The notes beneath the pieces are model-generated. The model was not told the DNA's origin. It was given only the letters and a program-made list of their open reading frames with translations, and made no database searches. A DNA stretch of 64,000 bases from assembly GCF_001310225.1 (NCBI RefSeq), contig NZ_CP012898.1:186001-250000 (forward strand), in the 5' to 3' direction. Below are positions 53,871 to 63,129 of this stretch, piece after piece (positions within the stretch are counted from its first letter, which is position 1; each line of letters opens with the position of its first letter). Origin of the DNA: Pseudalgibacter alginicilyticus. Its GTDB lineage: Bacteria; Bacteroidota; Bacteroidia; Flavobacteriales; Flavobacteriaceae. A program made the translations under genes and the position numbers.

Positions 53871-55088
53871 ATGTTAAATACAGAAAAAAACAATATTAAT
53901 AATTTGTTAAATGATGATGGATTCATCGCTTGGGTAGCTTCAGGTCAAAAAATTAACAATGAATACTGGACAAATATTGAAGCAGAATTAAATAGTTCAG
54001 AAAAAAGTGAGTTCAACAAGGCTGTTATTATTTTAAAAAAATTGAGAGCACTTCATATCGATGATGAAAAATCAATTAAATCAGAAGTGTTTATTAAAGA
54101 ACAATATGAAAAATTAATAACAGATTATAATACGGTAAGTACTAAAAAATCTAAAGTAATCAAATTTAACCCTTGGATGAAGTATGCCGCTTTGTTGGTT
54201 GTTTTTCTTTCAATAACAGGGTTAGTATTCTTTTTTAACATTGCAAACAATACGTTTGAAGCTAATTTAGCTGAAGCAAGTTTTAATACTACAGATTTGC
54301 TTATACAAACACCAGATAAAAATTATTATAAAATTTCTGATGATGAAAACAAATCATGGATAAATGAAGATGGTGTTTTAATAACAGTAAGTAATCAAGC
54401 TATAAGTTTTTTACCTACAAGTACAGCAAAAAGTACTAAAAATCTTGAGTATAAAATATTTGTTCCAAAAGAAAAAAAATATCACTTAACCTTAATTGAT
54501 AGCACGAGTGTAGAATTAAATTCGAATACTACAATTGGATTTACTAATTCTTTATCAACAAAGCAGCGTGAAATAAATTTAGTTGGAGAGGCCTTTTTTG
54601 AAGTAGCACATGATAAAAACCGACCGTTTGTAGTGTATTCTTCTGATTTAAAAATTGAAGTTTTAGGTACCGAATTCAATGTGTCTAATTATAAAAATAA
54701 TGAATACACAAGTACTACACTAATTGCAGGATCTATTAATGTTTCCAATCAACAAGGAGAGCATTTAATTATAAAACCTGGCAATAAGGCAACATTGCTT
54801 CATAATCAAGGAGATATAATGGTTGAAAAAGTGAATGTTCAACAAGAGGTGTCTTGGACTAACAATAGAATGATTTTTGAAAATGAAACTTTAGAGAACA
54901 TCATAAAAAGGCTTAAAAAATGGTATGATGTTGAGTTTATATTGACCGATGAAAATATTAGACAATATAAGTTTACAGGTACTTTGAAAAAAGAAAATGA
55001 ACTAACTCATTTTTTGCAAATGCTTAAATATACGAAAGGGATAAATTATGAAATAAAAGAAGGTAATGTATCTCTATTTTTTGAATAA
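53871..55088 (+). CDS. FecR family anti-sigma factor
   Basis: The 405-residue protein has an N-terminal cytoplasmic domain (1-100) that binds the sigma factor, a single membrane helix (about 104-126, YAALLVVFLSITGLVFFF), a FecR domain (about 195-300) and a DUF4974 C-terminal domain (about 335-405, ENETLENIIKRLKKWYDVEF). It transmits the signal from the STN domain of SusC to the ECF sigma factor. Its stop is 38 bases before susC. Confidence 0.92.
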   Translation: MLNTEKNNINNLLNDDGFIAWVASGQKINNEYWTNIEAELNSSEKSEFNKAVIILKKLRALHIDDEKSIKSEVFIKEQYEKLITDYNTVSTKKSKVIKFNPWMKYAALLVVFLSITGLVFFFNIANNTFEANLAEASFNTTDLLIQTPDKNYYKISDDENKSWINEDGVLITVSNQAISFLPTSTAKSTKNLEYKIFVPKEKKYHLTLIDSTSVELNSNTTIGFTNSLSTKQREINLVGEAFFEVAHDKNRPFVVYSSDLKIEVLGTEFNVSNYKNNEYTSTTLIAGSINVSNQQGEHLIIKPGNKATLLHNQGDIMVEKVNVQQEVSWTNNRMIFENETLENIIKRLKKWYDVEFILTDENIRQYKFTGTLKKENELTHFLQMLKYTKGINYEIKEGNVSLFFE

Positions 55089-55126
55089 ACATTTAAACTA
55101 TTATCACATTTTTCTAAATAAGTTAT

Positions 55127-58100
55127 ATGAACAATTATTTTAAGACAAAACATTTTAAGGAATTTAAAAGGAGGCGAATTGCATTTTTCTTCTTCATGGT
55201 TATTGCGAGTTCTATTTCGGTTAAAGCGGGTGTAAAAGGTGCTTTTAAACAAAACGAAAACATTGTGCTAACTATAAAGCAAGAGCTTACAATTTTAGAA
55301 TTATTTAATCTTATTTCAAGTAAAACAAATTATGATTTCTTTTTTAATAGCGATTTACCAGATTTAAATGAAAAAGTTAGAGTGAATGTTGAAAACGTTT
55401 CAGTACCTAAAATTTTAGATCTGGCTTTTATGGATTTAAATATAGAATATTCTATTAAAGCAAATGATATTCTTGTAAGAAAAAAGGAAGTGAATTCAAG
55501 TCAACAATCAAAAATAACTGTTACTGGTATTGTTTATGATGAGGTTGATTCACCTTTGCCTGGGGTAAATATTATTGAACAAGGTACTAATAACGGAGTA
55601 ACAACAGATTTTGAAGGTAATTTTTCTATTGAAGTATTACCAACAAGTACTTTGGTGTTTTCTTATTTAGGATTTCAAAATGAAATACTATCAATTAATA
55701 ACCAATCATCACCACTTAAGGTCGTATTAAAACCAGATATGAATGTACTTAATGAAGTCATTATTTCTGGGGTAGCTTCGGGGACATCAAGGAAAAAAAT
55801 GTCCGTTTCAGTAGCAAAAATAAATTCGGATGCTTTAGGTAAGGTGCCTCAAACATCGGTTTCATCATCTTTACAAGGTAAAATGCCAGGAGTAACGGTT
55901 ACTTCTTATAGTGGTTCACCAGGAGGAAGTTCAAATATAGTACTAAGAGGTTCTACCTCCATCCGTGGCGGAAACAGCCCTATGCTTTTAATTGATGGTG
56001 TTATTATGGGAGGATCTTTAGCCGATATTAATATAGACGATGTTGAATCTATAGAGGTTGTAAAAGGAGCGGCAGCAGCATCCCTTTATGGTTCGCAAGC
56101 GGCAAATGGTGTTGTTGTGGTTACTTCTAAAAGGGGAAAGGAATTGTCTGATGGAAAAACAACAGTTACAATTAGAAATGAATTAGGATTTCAAAAAGTA
56201 GCAAACCTTTTAGATTTGTCTACATCACATCATTATAGATTAGATCCCACTTGGTTAGATACAGATACATATACAAAATACCAATTTGTAAATTACCCTT
56301 CAGATTATGTTTCTGGTTGGGATCCAAGAATAACAGGTAATCGGGTTGAAAAAGATGATCACTATCAAGATTTACCATATAGAGTAAATAACGATTTGCA
56401 AGAGCAAATGTTTAGTAATGGAACCTATATTACAAATTATGTGGGTGTAGGTCATAAATCTGGAAAGACCAATTTATATACCTCATTTGAAAATAATATA
56501 AGTGAAGGTGTTGTTATAGAAACAGGAGGATACAAACGCCAAAGTTTTAGGCTTAATGTTGATCATGCCATATCAGATAAAATAAATATTTCAGCAAGTA
56601 ATAACTATATCCGTACTGATAATGATTTTTTAGGTGGAGGTACAGCAGCTTTTTTTGAGGTAGCGTCAACAGATCCTGATGTAAACTTATTTCAGGAAAA
56701 TGTAGATGGACAAGCGTATAATTATTATCCAAATCAATGGAATACGCAGTTTGCAAACCCGTTATATGATTTGTGGAAAAAAGAAAGTACCGCAGAAAAA
56801 AGCAGGTTCTTGGGAGCCTATGATTTTAATTATAAGTTAAATAAAATAGTGAGTTTTAAAGCGTCTTACGCTTTTGAGTTAGAACATTTTGATAATAAAA
56901 TACTATCACCAAAAACAACCATAAATGATCTGTTGCCTAATTATATAGATATTAATGCAGATCCTCAAGTTGTTGATTATAACAATCCTTTTTTACTAAC
57001 CTATTTAGGAGGATCTTTAAGTGAAAGAACCTATAAAGCTTTAAATCAAACTTTCCGAGCTACTATAGATTTTAAGAAAACATGGGGTGAACTTGATTTT
57101 AATGGGAAACTAAGTTATTTAGATGAAAACAATCACTTTCAAAGTACAACCACAAGTGGAACGTCCTTTGTGTTAAACAACTTTCCAATATTTGATAATA
57201 TAGACCCAGAAAATATTGATGCGTCTGGTTTTGTTTCAGACATAAGAGCTACTAATTATTTTGCAATTGCTTCATTTGTTTATAAAGATCGATATATATT
57301 AGATGGTTTGTATAGAATTGATGGCTCTTCTCTTTTTGGAGAAAATGAAAGATGGCAAAATTATTTCAGAGTATCAGGCGCTTATCGTCTTACAAAAGAT
57401 TTAAAAATACCTGGAGTTCAAGAATTAAAACTAAGGGCTGCTTATGGTACTTCTGGGTTAAGACCTGGTTTTGGTGATAAAGACGAAACTTTTACAATCA
57501 GCGATGGTATTGCTTCTAAAAATACATTAGGAAATGCAGATTTAAAACCTTCGCGTTCTGCAGAGTTGGAAGTTGGTTTAGAAACGTCATTTTTAAACAG
57601 GTTTAGATTTGAAGCTACTTATTCTAAAACAAGAGTTACAGATCAATATTTATTAGCGCCTTTAGCTTCGCATACGGGAGGTTTTCCATATCAAAACGTA
57701 AATGCTGGTGAGTTAGAAAGTAGAACATTTGAAGCTTTATTAGATACTAAAATTATATCAAATACCAAATTTAATTGGGATTTAACTTTGACATTTGATA
57801 GAACCCGACAAGAAATAACAAAACTAAATATTCCTGAATATAGAACAGGTCCAAGAAATACGTTTAGAATTAAAGAAGGAGAAACTTTTGGAACCATGTA
57901 TGGGGTAGATTTTGTTAGAACATTAGATCAAATGCAATTGCAATTAGCAGATGGAGAAGATATTAATGATTACTCTGTAAACCGTGATGGTGTGGTGGTT
58001 TTAACAGATGATATAGGTACTATTGATGAAAAGCCATTTGTTGTTATCGATGAATCTGGAGCAGAAAAAGTTGATAAAATAGGAGATATTAACCCAGATT

Positions 58101-58567
58101 TTAACTTGGGTTTAAATACTACTTTTAGTTATAAAAACTTCTCGGTTTATATGCTGTGGCAATGGAAACAAGGAGGAGATTTATACAATCATACGGCCCA
58201 GTATTTGGTAAGAGATAATCGATTAGGTATCATTGACCAAATACATACAAAACCTGAAGATAAAAAAACAGTTAATTATTATCAAGCGCTTTATGATGCC
58301 GATGCAATTAACGGGTTTTGGGTAGAAGATGCTACATACTTAAAGTTAAATGAAGCATCTTTATATTATTCGCTTAACAAAAATATAAAAGGATTTTCTA
58401 TTAAACACATAGAAGAAATCAAGATAGGTGTTATTGGTCGTAATTTATGGACTATAACAGATTATACAGGTTATGATCCACAAGCTGGTTCAGATGGCTT
58501 TCTTTTTGACAATTTTGGATATCCAAATTTTAGTAACTATTCATTATCCGTACAAGTTAAATTTTAA
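55127..58567 (+). CDS. SusC/RagA TonB-linked outer-membrane transporter with STN domain
   Basis: This 1146-residue outer-membrane protein begins with a signal sequence behind a Lys/Arg-rich stretch (about 1-35). It carries an STN signalling domain (about 42-115, LTILELFNLISSKTNYDFF), a carboxypeptidase-regulatory-like domain (about 128-205), a plug (PGVTVTSYSGSPGGSS, IRGGNSPMLLIDGV) and a beta-barrel ending in VKF. It imports oligomers across the outer membrane using TonB energy, capped by SusD. The STN domain marks it as the input for the FecR/sigma pair. Here the predicted substrate is peptide. Confidence 0.95.
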   Translation: MNNYFKTKHFKEFKRRRIAFFFFMVIASSISVKAGVKGAFKQNENIVLTIKQELTILELFNLISSKTNYDFFFNSDLPDLNEKVRVNVENVSVPKILDLAFMDLNIEYSIKANDILVRKKEVNSSQQSKITVTGIVYDEVDSPLPGVNIIEQGTNNGVTTDFEGNFSIEVLPTSTLVFSYLGFQNEILSINNQSSPLKVVLKPDMNVLNEVIISGVASGTSRKKMSVSVAKINSDALGKVPQTSVSSSLQGKMPGVTVTSYSGSPGGSSNIVLRGSTSIRGGNSPMLLIDGVIMGGSLADINIDDVESIEVVKGAAAASLYGSQAANGVVVVTSKRGKELSDGKTTVTIRNELGFQKVANLLDLSTSHHYRLDPTWLDTDTYTKYQFVNYPSDYVSGWDPRITGNRVEKDDHYQDLPYRVNNDLQEQMFSNGTYITNYVGVGHKSGKTNLYTSFENNISEGVVIETGGYKRQSFRLNVDHAISDKINISASNNYIRTDNDFLGGGTAAFFEVASTDPDVNLFQENVDGQAYNYYPNQWNTQFANPLYDLWKKESTAEKSRFLGAYDFNYKLNKIVSFKASYAFELEHFDNKILSPKTTINDLLPNYIDINADPQVVDYNNPFLLTYLGGSLSERTYKALNQTFRATIDFKKTWGELDFNGKLSYLDENNHFQSTTTSGTSFVLNNFPIFDNIDPENIDASGFVSDIRATNYFAIASFVYKDRYILDGLYRIDGSSLFGENERWQNYFRVSGAYRLTKDLKIPGVQELKLRAAYGTSGLRPGFGDKDETFTISDGIASKNTLGNADLKPSRSAELEVGLETSFLNRFRFEATYSKTRVTDQYLLAPLASHTGGFPYQNVNAGELESRTFEALLDTKIISNTKFNWDLTLTFDRTRQEITKLNIPEYRTGPRNTFRIKEGETFGTMYGVDFVRTLDQMQLQLADGEDINDYSVNRDGVVVLTDDIGTIDEKPFVVIDESGAEKVDKIGDINPDFNLGLNTTFSYKNFSVYMLWQWKQGGDLYNHTAQYLVRDNRLGIIDQIHTKPEDKKTVNYYQALYDADAINGFWVEDATYLKLNEASLYYSLNKNIKGFSIKHIEEIKIGVIGRNLWTITDYTGYDPQAGSDGFLFDNFGYPNFSNYSLSVQVKF

Positions 58568-58572
58568 TAATA

Positions 58573-60081
58573 ATGATGATAAAGAAAACATATAACTATT
58601 TTTTATTGGTAGCTGCAAGTATATTTTTTACTGGATGTAGCGATTTAGAAGTGGAAAACTATAATGATCCAAATACGGAAGTTGTTTTATCAACATCTGA
58701 TGGGATACGTAGTTTAGCATCTGGTTTGTTTAATACATGGTTTACACAAGAGCAGCATAATTTTGGTTCACCTGGGCCAGCTATGTGGACTATGTCAGAT
58801 TGGGGAACCGTAACGTTTGCTAATTATGCTACGTTAGATATGAGTGAAGAACCAAGAATATTTATGGATAATTCGCCTTCTTATGCGTATCATTCTGTAA
58901 TTCAAAACTATTGGCAATACATGCATAAAGTTATTACAACAGCTAATGATATTTTAGTAGGTATTGATAATGGCGTGGAAATAGGTGATAATGGTGAAGA
59001 AACCATGATGGTGAAAGGGTATGCGTATTTTATGCAAGGTCTTGGAAATGGATATATTGGTTTGGTTTATGACAAAGCTTATCCTTCTGATGAAAATACA
59101 GATTATGCAACTCTTGAAGTTACAGATTACAAAGCTGCTATAGTATTAGCAGTAAGTCAATTAGAAAAAGCTATAAACGTTTTTGATAATAATGAGTTTG
59201 TGCTTCCTTCTGAGTGGATTAATGGTAATGAATTTACAAATCAGGATATGTCAAAATTAGCACATTCATTTATAGCTCGTTTATTAGTTTATTCTGCAAG
59301 AAATATAGAACAAACAAATACTATTGATTGGGAATCTGTATTATATCATTCAGAAAGAGGTTTAACTGATGATTTTAATGTAGAAGGCGATGGAAATGCA
59401 TCGGACAGAAGATGGATGTCTTGGTATAAATATTATTTAGCAAGAACAAGTTGGGGTAAAGTAGACATGAGAGTTGTTAATATGTTAGATGAAAATATTC
59501 CTGCAAACTGGCCAGAAGGAGGGATTAACGATTTGCCAAATGAAGGACGTATTATTTCTGATGATTTAAGAGTGCAAACAGATTTTCAGTATGATGCTTC
59601 CAATAACAGGCCTGAGCGCGGGCTATATAGATGGTCTACTTATAGATATTCTAGGTTGGATGATTATATAAATGCCAACTTTTTTGCGCCTGTTATCATG
59701 ATGCGAAAAGCAGAAATAGATTTATTTAAAGCTGAAGCTTTATTGAGATTAAATAGGTTAGACGAAGCTGCAAATGTTATTAATTCAGGTACAAGAGTAG
59801 CAAGAGGAGGTTTACCGGTAGTTGCTTTAGATGATGAAAATGCAATAAAGAATGCTATAACTTATGAAAGAACTATTGAATTGCCTTTAACAGGCATGGG
59901 AATTGAATATTTTGACATGCGCAGAGAAGGACAATTGCAAGATGGTTCATTATTACATTTTCCAATACCAGCCCAACAATTAGAAGTATTAGTACAACCA
60001 TTTTATACATTCGGAGGTGTTAATCCTCAATTTGGTACGCCAAATGAAGATGTATCAATTAACGGATGGTTCAAGCCTTAA
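58573..60081 (+). CDS. SusD/RagB outer-membrane lipoprotein
   Basis: A 502-residue substrate-binding lid for the adjacent SusC. The lipobox FFTGCSD (Cys at about 22) is followed by the usual asparagine-rich N terminus (NYNDPNTEV). The C-terminal RagB motif (ERTIELPLTGMGIEYFDMRREG) is present. It lies 5 bases after susC. The family usually binds glycans, but RagB-type members bind peptides, which would fit this locus. Confidence 0.94.
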   Translation: MMIKKTYNYFLLVAASIFFTGCSDLEVENYNDPNTEVVLSTSDGIRSLASGLFNTWFTQEQHNFGSPGPAMWTMSDWGTVTFANYATLDMSEEPRIFMDNSPSYAYHSVIQNYWQYMHKVITTANDILVGIDNGVEIGDNGEETMMVKGYAYFMQGLGNGYIGLVYDKAYPSDENTDYATLEVTDYKAAIVLAVSQLEKAINVFDNNEFVLPSEWINGNEFTNQDMSKLAHSFIARLLVYSARNIEQTNTIDWESVLYHSERGLTDDFNVEGDGNASDRRWMSWYKYYLARTSWGKVDMRVVNMLDENIPANWPEGGINDLPNEGRIISDDLRVQTDFQYDASNNRPERGLYRWSTYRYSRLDDYINANFFAPVIMMRKAEIDLFKAEALLRLNRLDEAANVINSGTRVARGGLPVVALDDENAIKNAITYERTIELPLTGMGIEYFDMRREGQLQDGSLLHFPIPAQQLEVLVQPFYTFGGVNPQFGTPNEDVSINGWFKP

Positions 60082-60111
60082 ATAAAATAATAAAACGATA
60101 AAATTTAAAAT

Positions 60112-61005
60112 ATGAAACTAATCAAATTTATAAGCTTTTTAATAATTATTGGAAACTTAACATTAACGTCTTGTGAAAGAGAAGCGCTTCCTGTTTACCC
60201 TGGAACTATTATAGAAATAGATACAGTATTTGTTAAAGGAGCCAATTTAACATATCCTACTTTTTCAGGCTCAGATACTAGTGCAGATAGATTTTATGCT
60301 TTTAGTGGAACAAGTTCTACAGATTTAAGTTCTATGTCTGGAGAAGATTGGACCTATGAATTATGGATAAAAGTAGATACAGATGCATTGATTGGAGATG
60401 CTAATGAGCCTTCGGGACAAACAGCTGGTGGAGCTTGTATTAGTGAGCGAGGTAGAATATTTGAGCTTTATTTGATAGAAGATAGTAATGCGGATTATGC
60501 TATAAAGTATAATAGATTGGATAATGATAATTTACCAGTGGGTACCATGGATTCTAGTGATTCTAGTATTAATCTTGAGTTTGATGAATGGGCACATGTC
60601 GCAATTTCTCGTTCTTCAGCAGACGGTATTGCTAAGTTTTATATAAATGGAACTTTAATCGATTCTAGTTCCGATGCACTCTGGATTCATCCCGTAAACG
60701 ATACATGGCTTGATTTTAATTATATGTATAGAGGCGGAAATATGAATTTCTTTAAAGGGTCATTTGATGATATAAGAGTATCATATATTGATAGGTATCC
60801 ATCTGAATTTGAGCCTAACCATTTTGAGCGCCACGAAGTTGATAATAATACTTTGTTACAAATGGATTTGGATAATAATTTAACACCTTTTGATCCTGTG
60901 AGTGATTATGATAAAGTAGAAATAAAAGGAATTTATACATACTTTATTCAAGTAGTAAACACTGTTTTTTGGACAAGTAAGGACTATGTCCTGCCAACGG
61001 AATAA
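60112..61005 (+). CDS. LamG-like surface lipoprotein in the SusE position
   Basis: A 297-residue lipoprotein (TLTSCERE, Cys at about 21) with a concanavalin/LamG-type sandwich (SGEDWTYELWIKVDTD near 80, DEWAHVAISRSSADG near 160, GSFDDIRVSYIDRYP near 220 and EVDNNTLLQMDLD near 243). It sits directly after susD, where other loci place a surface glycan-binding protein. It could bind the extracellular substrate and hand it to the SusCD pair. Confidence 0.8.
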   Translation: MKLIKFISFLIIIGNLTLTSCEREALPVYPGTIIEIDTVFVKGANLTYPTFSGSDTSADRFYAFSGTSSTDLSSMSGEDWTYELWIKVDTDALIGDANEPSGQTAGGACISERGRIFELYLIEDSNADYAIKYNRLDNDNLPVGTMDSSDSSINLEFDEWAHVAISRSSADGIAKFYINGTLIDSSSDALWIHPVNDTWLDFNYMYRGGNMNFFKGSFDDIRVSYIDRYPSEFEPNHFERHEVDNNTLLQMDLDNNLTPFDPVSDYDKVEIKGIYTYFIQVVNTVFWTSKDYVLPTE

Positions 61006-61092
61006 AAACGCATATTCATTTAATTGATTGTAAATCAGCATATTAATGTTTGGTTAAGAGATATTCTATGCAAAAAAATAAAATAAATTAGT

Positions 61093-63102
61093 ATGAAAAA
61101 ACCAATTACAAAGTTGAAATTCATTAAAACTAGTGCACTAATATGTCTTATGTTAATTAGTTCTATGTCGTTTTCGCAAAATATAGAGCCTTTTTTAACA
61201 GATGTTTGGGGAGGAGTCAATTGTTTTGACAATAATGGTGTGCCGGTATATCCAGGAAATTATTATACTCCAAATCGTGCATCTGCTGGTTGCGTAGCTA
61301 TTTCTTTGTCTCAAATTCTATATTATTACAAGTGGCCACTAAAAGGGGTGGGTAGTAATGTGTTTTCTGATAATTTTAATGGGACATTAAGACGTCATGC
61401 TTCCTTTTTTGAAAATATAGAATATGATTGGTCCAATATGTTGGATGAATACCAAGGTAAGGCATCAACAGATGTTCAGCAAAAAGCGGTTGGAGAATTA
61501 TTTTATAGCGCAGCTTGTGCTTTGGAAATGGATTTTGAACCAACGGGATCTACTTCAAATTTAAATAAAACGCCTTTTGTTTATCAAAATTTCTTTCGTT
61601 ATGCAAGTCATTATGAAAGTGTTACTTGGGGAGCATTTTGGACAAGATTAAAAGAAAATGTATTGGCAGGCTATCCTGTTCCCATAGCAATTAGTGCAAC
61701 TAGAACAGGAGATGGACATGTAGTAGTTGCTAATGGCTATAGAGAAGTAGGCGGTGTGCCTCAATATTATTTAAATTGGGGATGGTATAATGATAATAAT
61801 ATAAACGGCTGGTACAATATTCAAGGTTGGACAAGTGCATCTGGAGGTTATAATACGGTTGATGGTGCGGTATTTGATATTATGCCAAACCCTCAAATTA
61901 CATCTATTGAACCAACAGGTAGTGGTAATGACTTTAAAGTTAATTGGGAAGTGAGTGAAAGAATTAACTGGAATGAGTTTACATTGGAGCAAAAAGTAGA
62001 TCAAGGAGATTGGACTGAAGTAGCAACGGGTATAATAGCAAAAAATTATACGGTTAATGATCCCACAGGAAATGTATATCAGTTTAGGGTAAAATCAATG
62101 ATTGATGGTGTGTATTATGTTAATTCATGGTCTGAGACAGAAGTATATGCTGTTCAAAAAGCTTTTGATGGTTTTGGGAAATTTGGGGGAAGCCAGTATG
62201 CTTATGCACGTCAAACGCCTAACAACACTTTAGATTTTACGGGTGATTATACGTTTGAAACATGGATTCGACTAAAGGATGGTAATAGTAATGGTAATGT
62301 TATTTTAGATCAACAGCCAGTTTTTGGTATAGAAATAACAGATGTTGGTGTTACAGATTATTCGGTTAAATTCATTTCACACAGTACTAATGCTACCTTA
62401 AATTCAAACACAACAGGAGCTAAATTAAATAATAATGAATGGGTACACATAGCTATCTCGCATTCTGGAAACATAACAAAACTTTTTGTTGATGGGGTGA
62501 TGCGCCAAGAGGATACTAGTTCAAATTTTAATTTAATAAGTTCTAATTCTGCACTTAATTTAGCAGAACGCTATAGCGGTGGATATTCAGGGATGATTAA
62601 AGCGGATTTAGATCAAATTAGAATTTCTAATGTGGCAAGATTTACATCAAATTTTACACCTGTAAAAGAAGAAATGTATGAGGTAGATAATAACACCTTA
62701 TTGTATCTGCCTTTTCAGAATGTTCATAATATTAGATTAAAAGACCAATCTAATAATTTAAGCTTTATTGTGAGTAATGTTGCAAATTATGTTGAATGGA
62801 GTTTTGATGAAATTAGCGGAACGTTATCAAATGAAGATTTTGAACTTATTAAATCATCACTTACAGTTTCTCCTAACCCTGTAACAAACAATAGAATAGA
62901 TATTTCTTTTAGTCAAAAAGTAAGCCTTCAACAAGTACATTTTGAATTATTTGATTTACAAGGAAGAAAAATGAATGTAAATGCTTCTGAAAAAACTTAT
63001 AACACTTGGGGTTTAATATTTCCAAACATCAATTCTGGAATGTATGTTTTACAGGTTAGAGGTGATAGTTTTTTGGCAACAAAAAAAATAATGATAAAAT
63101 AA
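61093..63102 (+). CDS. Secreted C10 (streptopain-like) cysteine protease with LamG and T9SS tail
   Basis: A 669-residue secreted protease. The signal peptide (about 1-29, ending MSFSQN) leads straight into the C10 domain with Cys67 (SAGCVAISLSQI), His209 (GDGHVVVANGY) and Asn228-Trp229 (YLNWGW), matching the SpeB catalytic set. A long prodomain like that of SpeB is absent. A beta segment (about 262-350), a LamG domain (about 365-560, NEWVHIAISH, EVDNNTLLYLPF) and a T9SS sorting domain (about 590-669, VSPNPVTNN) follow. It is probably exported by T9SS and anchored or released at the surface, cleaving proteins into SusCD-importable peptides. Confidence 0.88.
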   Translation: MKKPITKLKFIKTSALICLMLISSMSFSQNIEPFLTDVWGGVNCFDNNGVPVYPGNYYTPNRASAGCVAISLSQILYYYKWPLKGVGSNVFSDNFNGTLRRHASFFENIEYDWSNMLDEYQGKASTDVQQKAVGELFYSAACALEMDFEPTGSTSNLNKTPFVYQNFFRYASHYESVTWGAFWTRLKENVLAGYPVPIAISATRTGDGHVVVANGYREVGGVPQYYLNWGWYNDNNINGWYNIQGWTSASGGYNTVDGAVFDIMPNPQITSIEPTGSGNDFKVNWEVSERINWNEFTLEQKVDQGDWTEVATGIIAKNYTVNDPTGNVYQFRVKSMIDGVYYVNSWSETEVYAVQKAFDGFGKFGGSQYAYARQTPNNTLDFTGDYTFETWIRLKDGNSNGNVILDQQPVFGIEITDVGVTDYSVKFISHSTNATLNSNTTGAKLNNNEWVHIAISHSGNITKLFVDGVMRQEDTSSNFNLISSNSALNLAERYSGGYSGMIKADLDQIRISNVARFTSNFTPVKEEMYEVDNNTLLYLPFQNVHNIRLKDQSNNLSFIVSNVANYVEWSFDEISGTLSNEDFELIKSSLTVSPNPVTNNRIDISFSQKVSLQQVHFELFDLQGRKMNVNASEKTYNTWGLIFPNINSGMYVLQVRGDSFLATKKIMIK

Positions 63103-63129
63103 TTAACTAATCCAAATAACCCTTAAATT

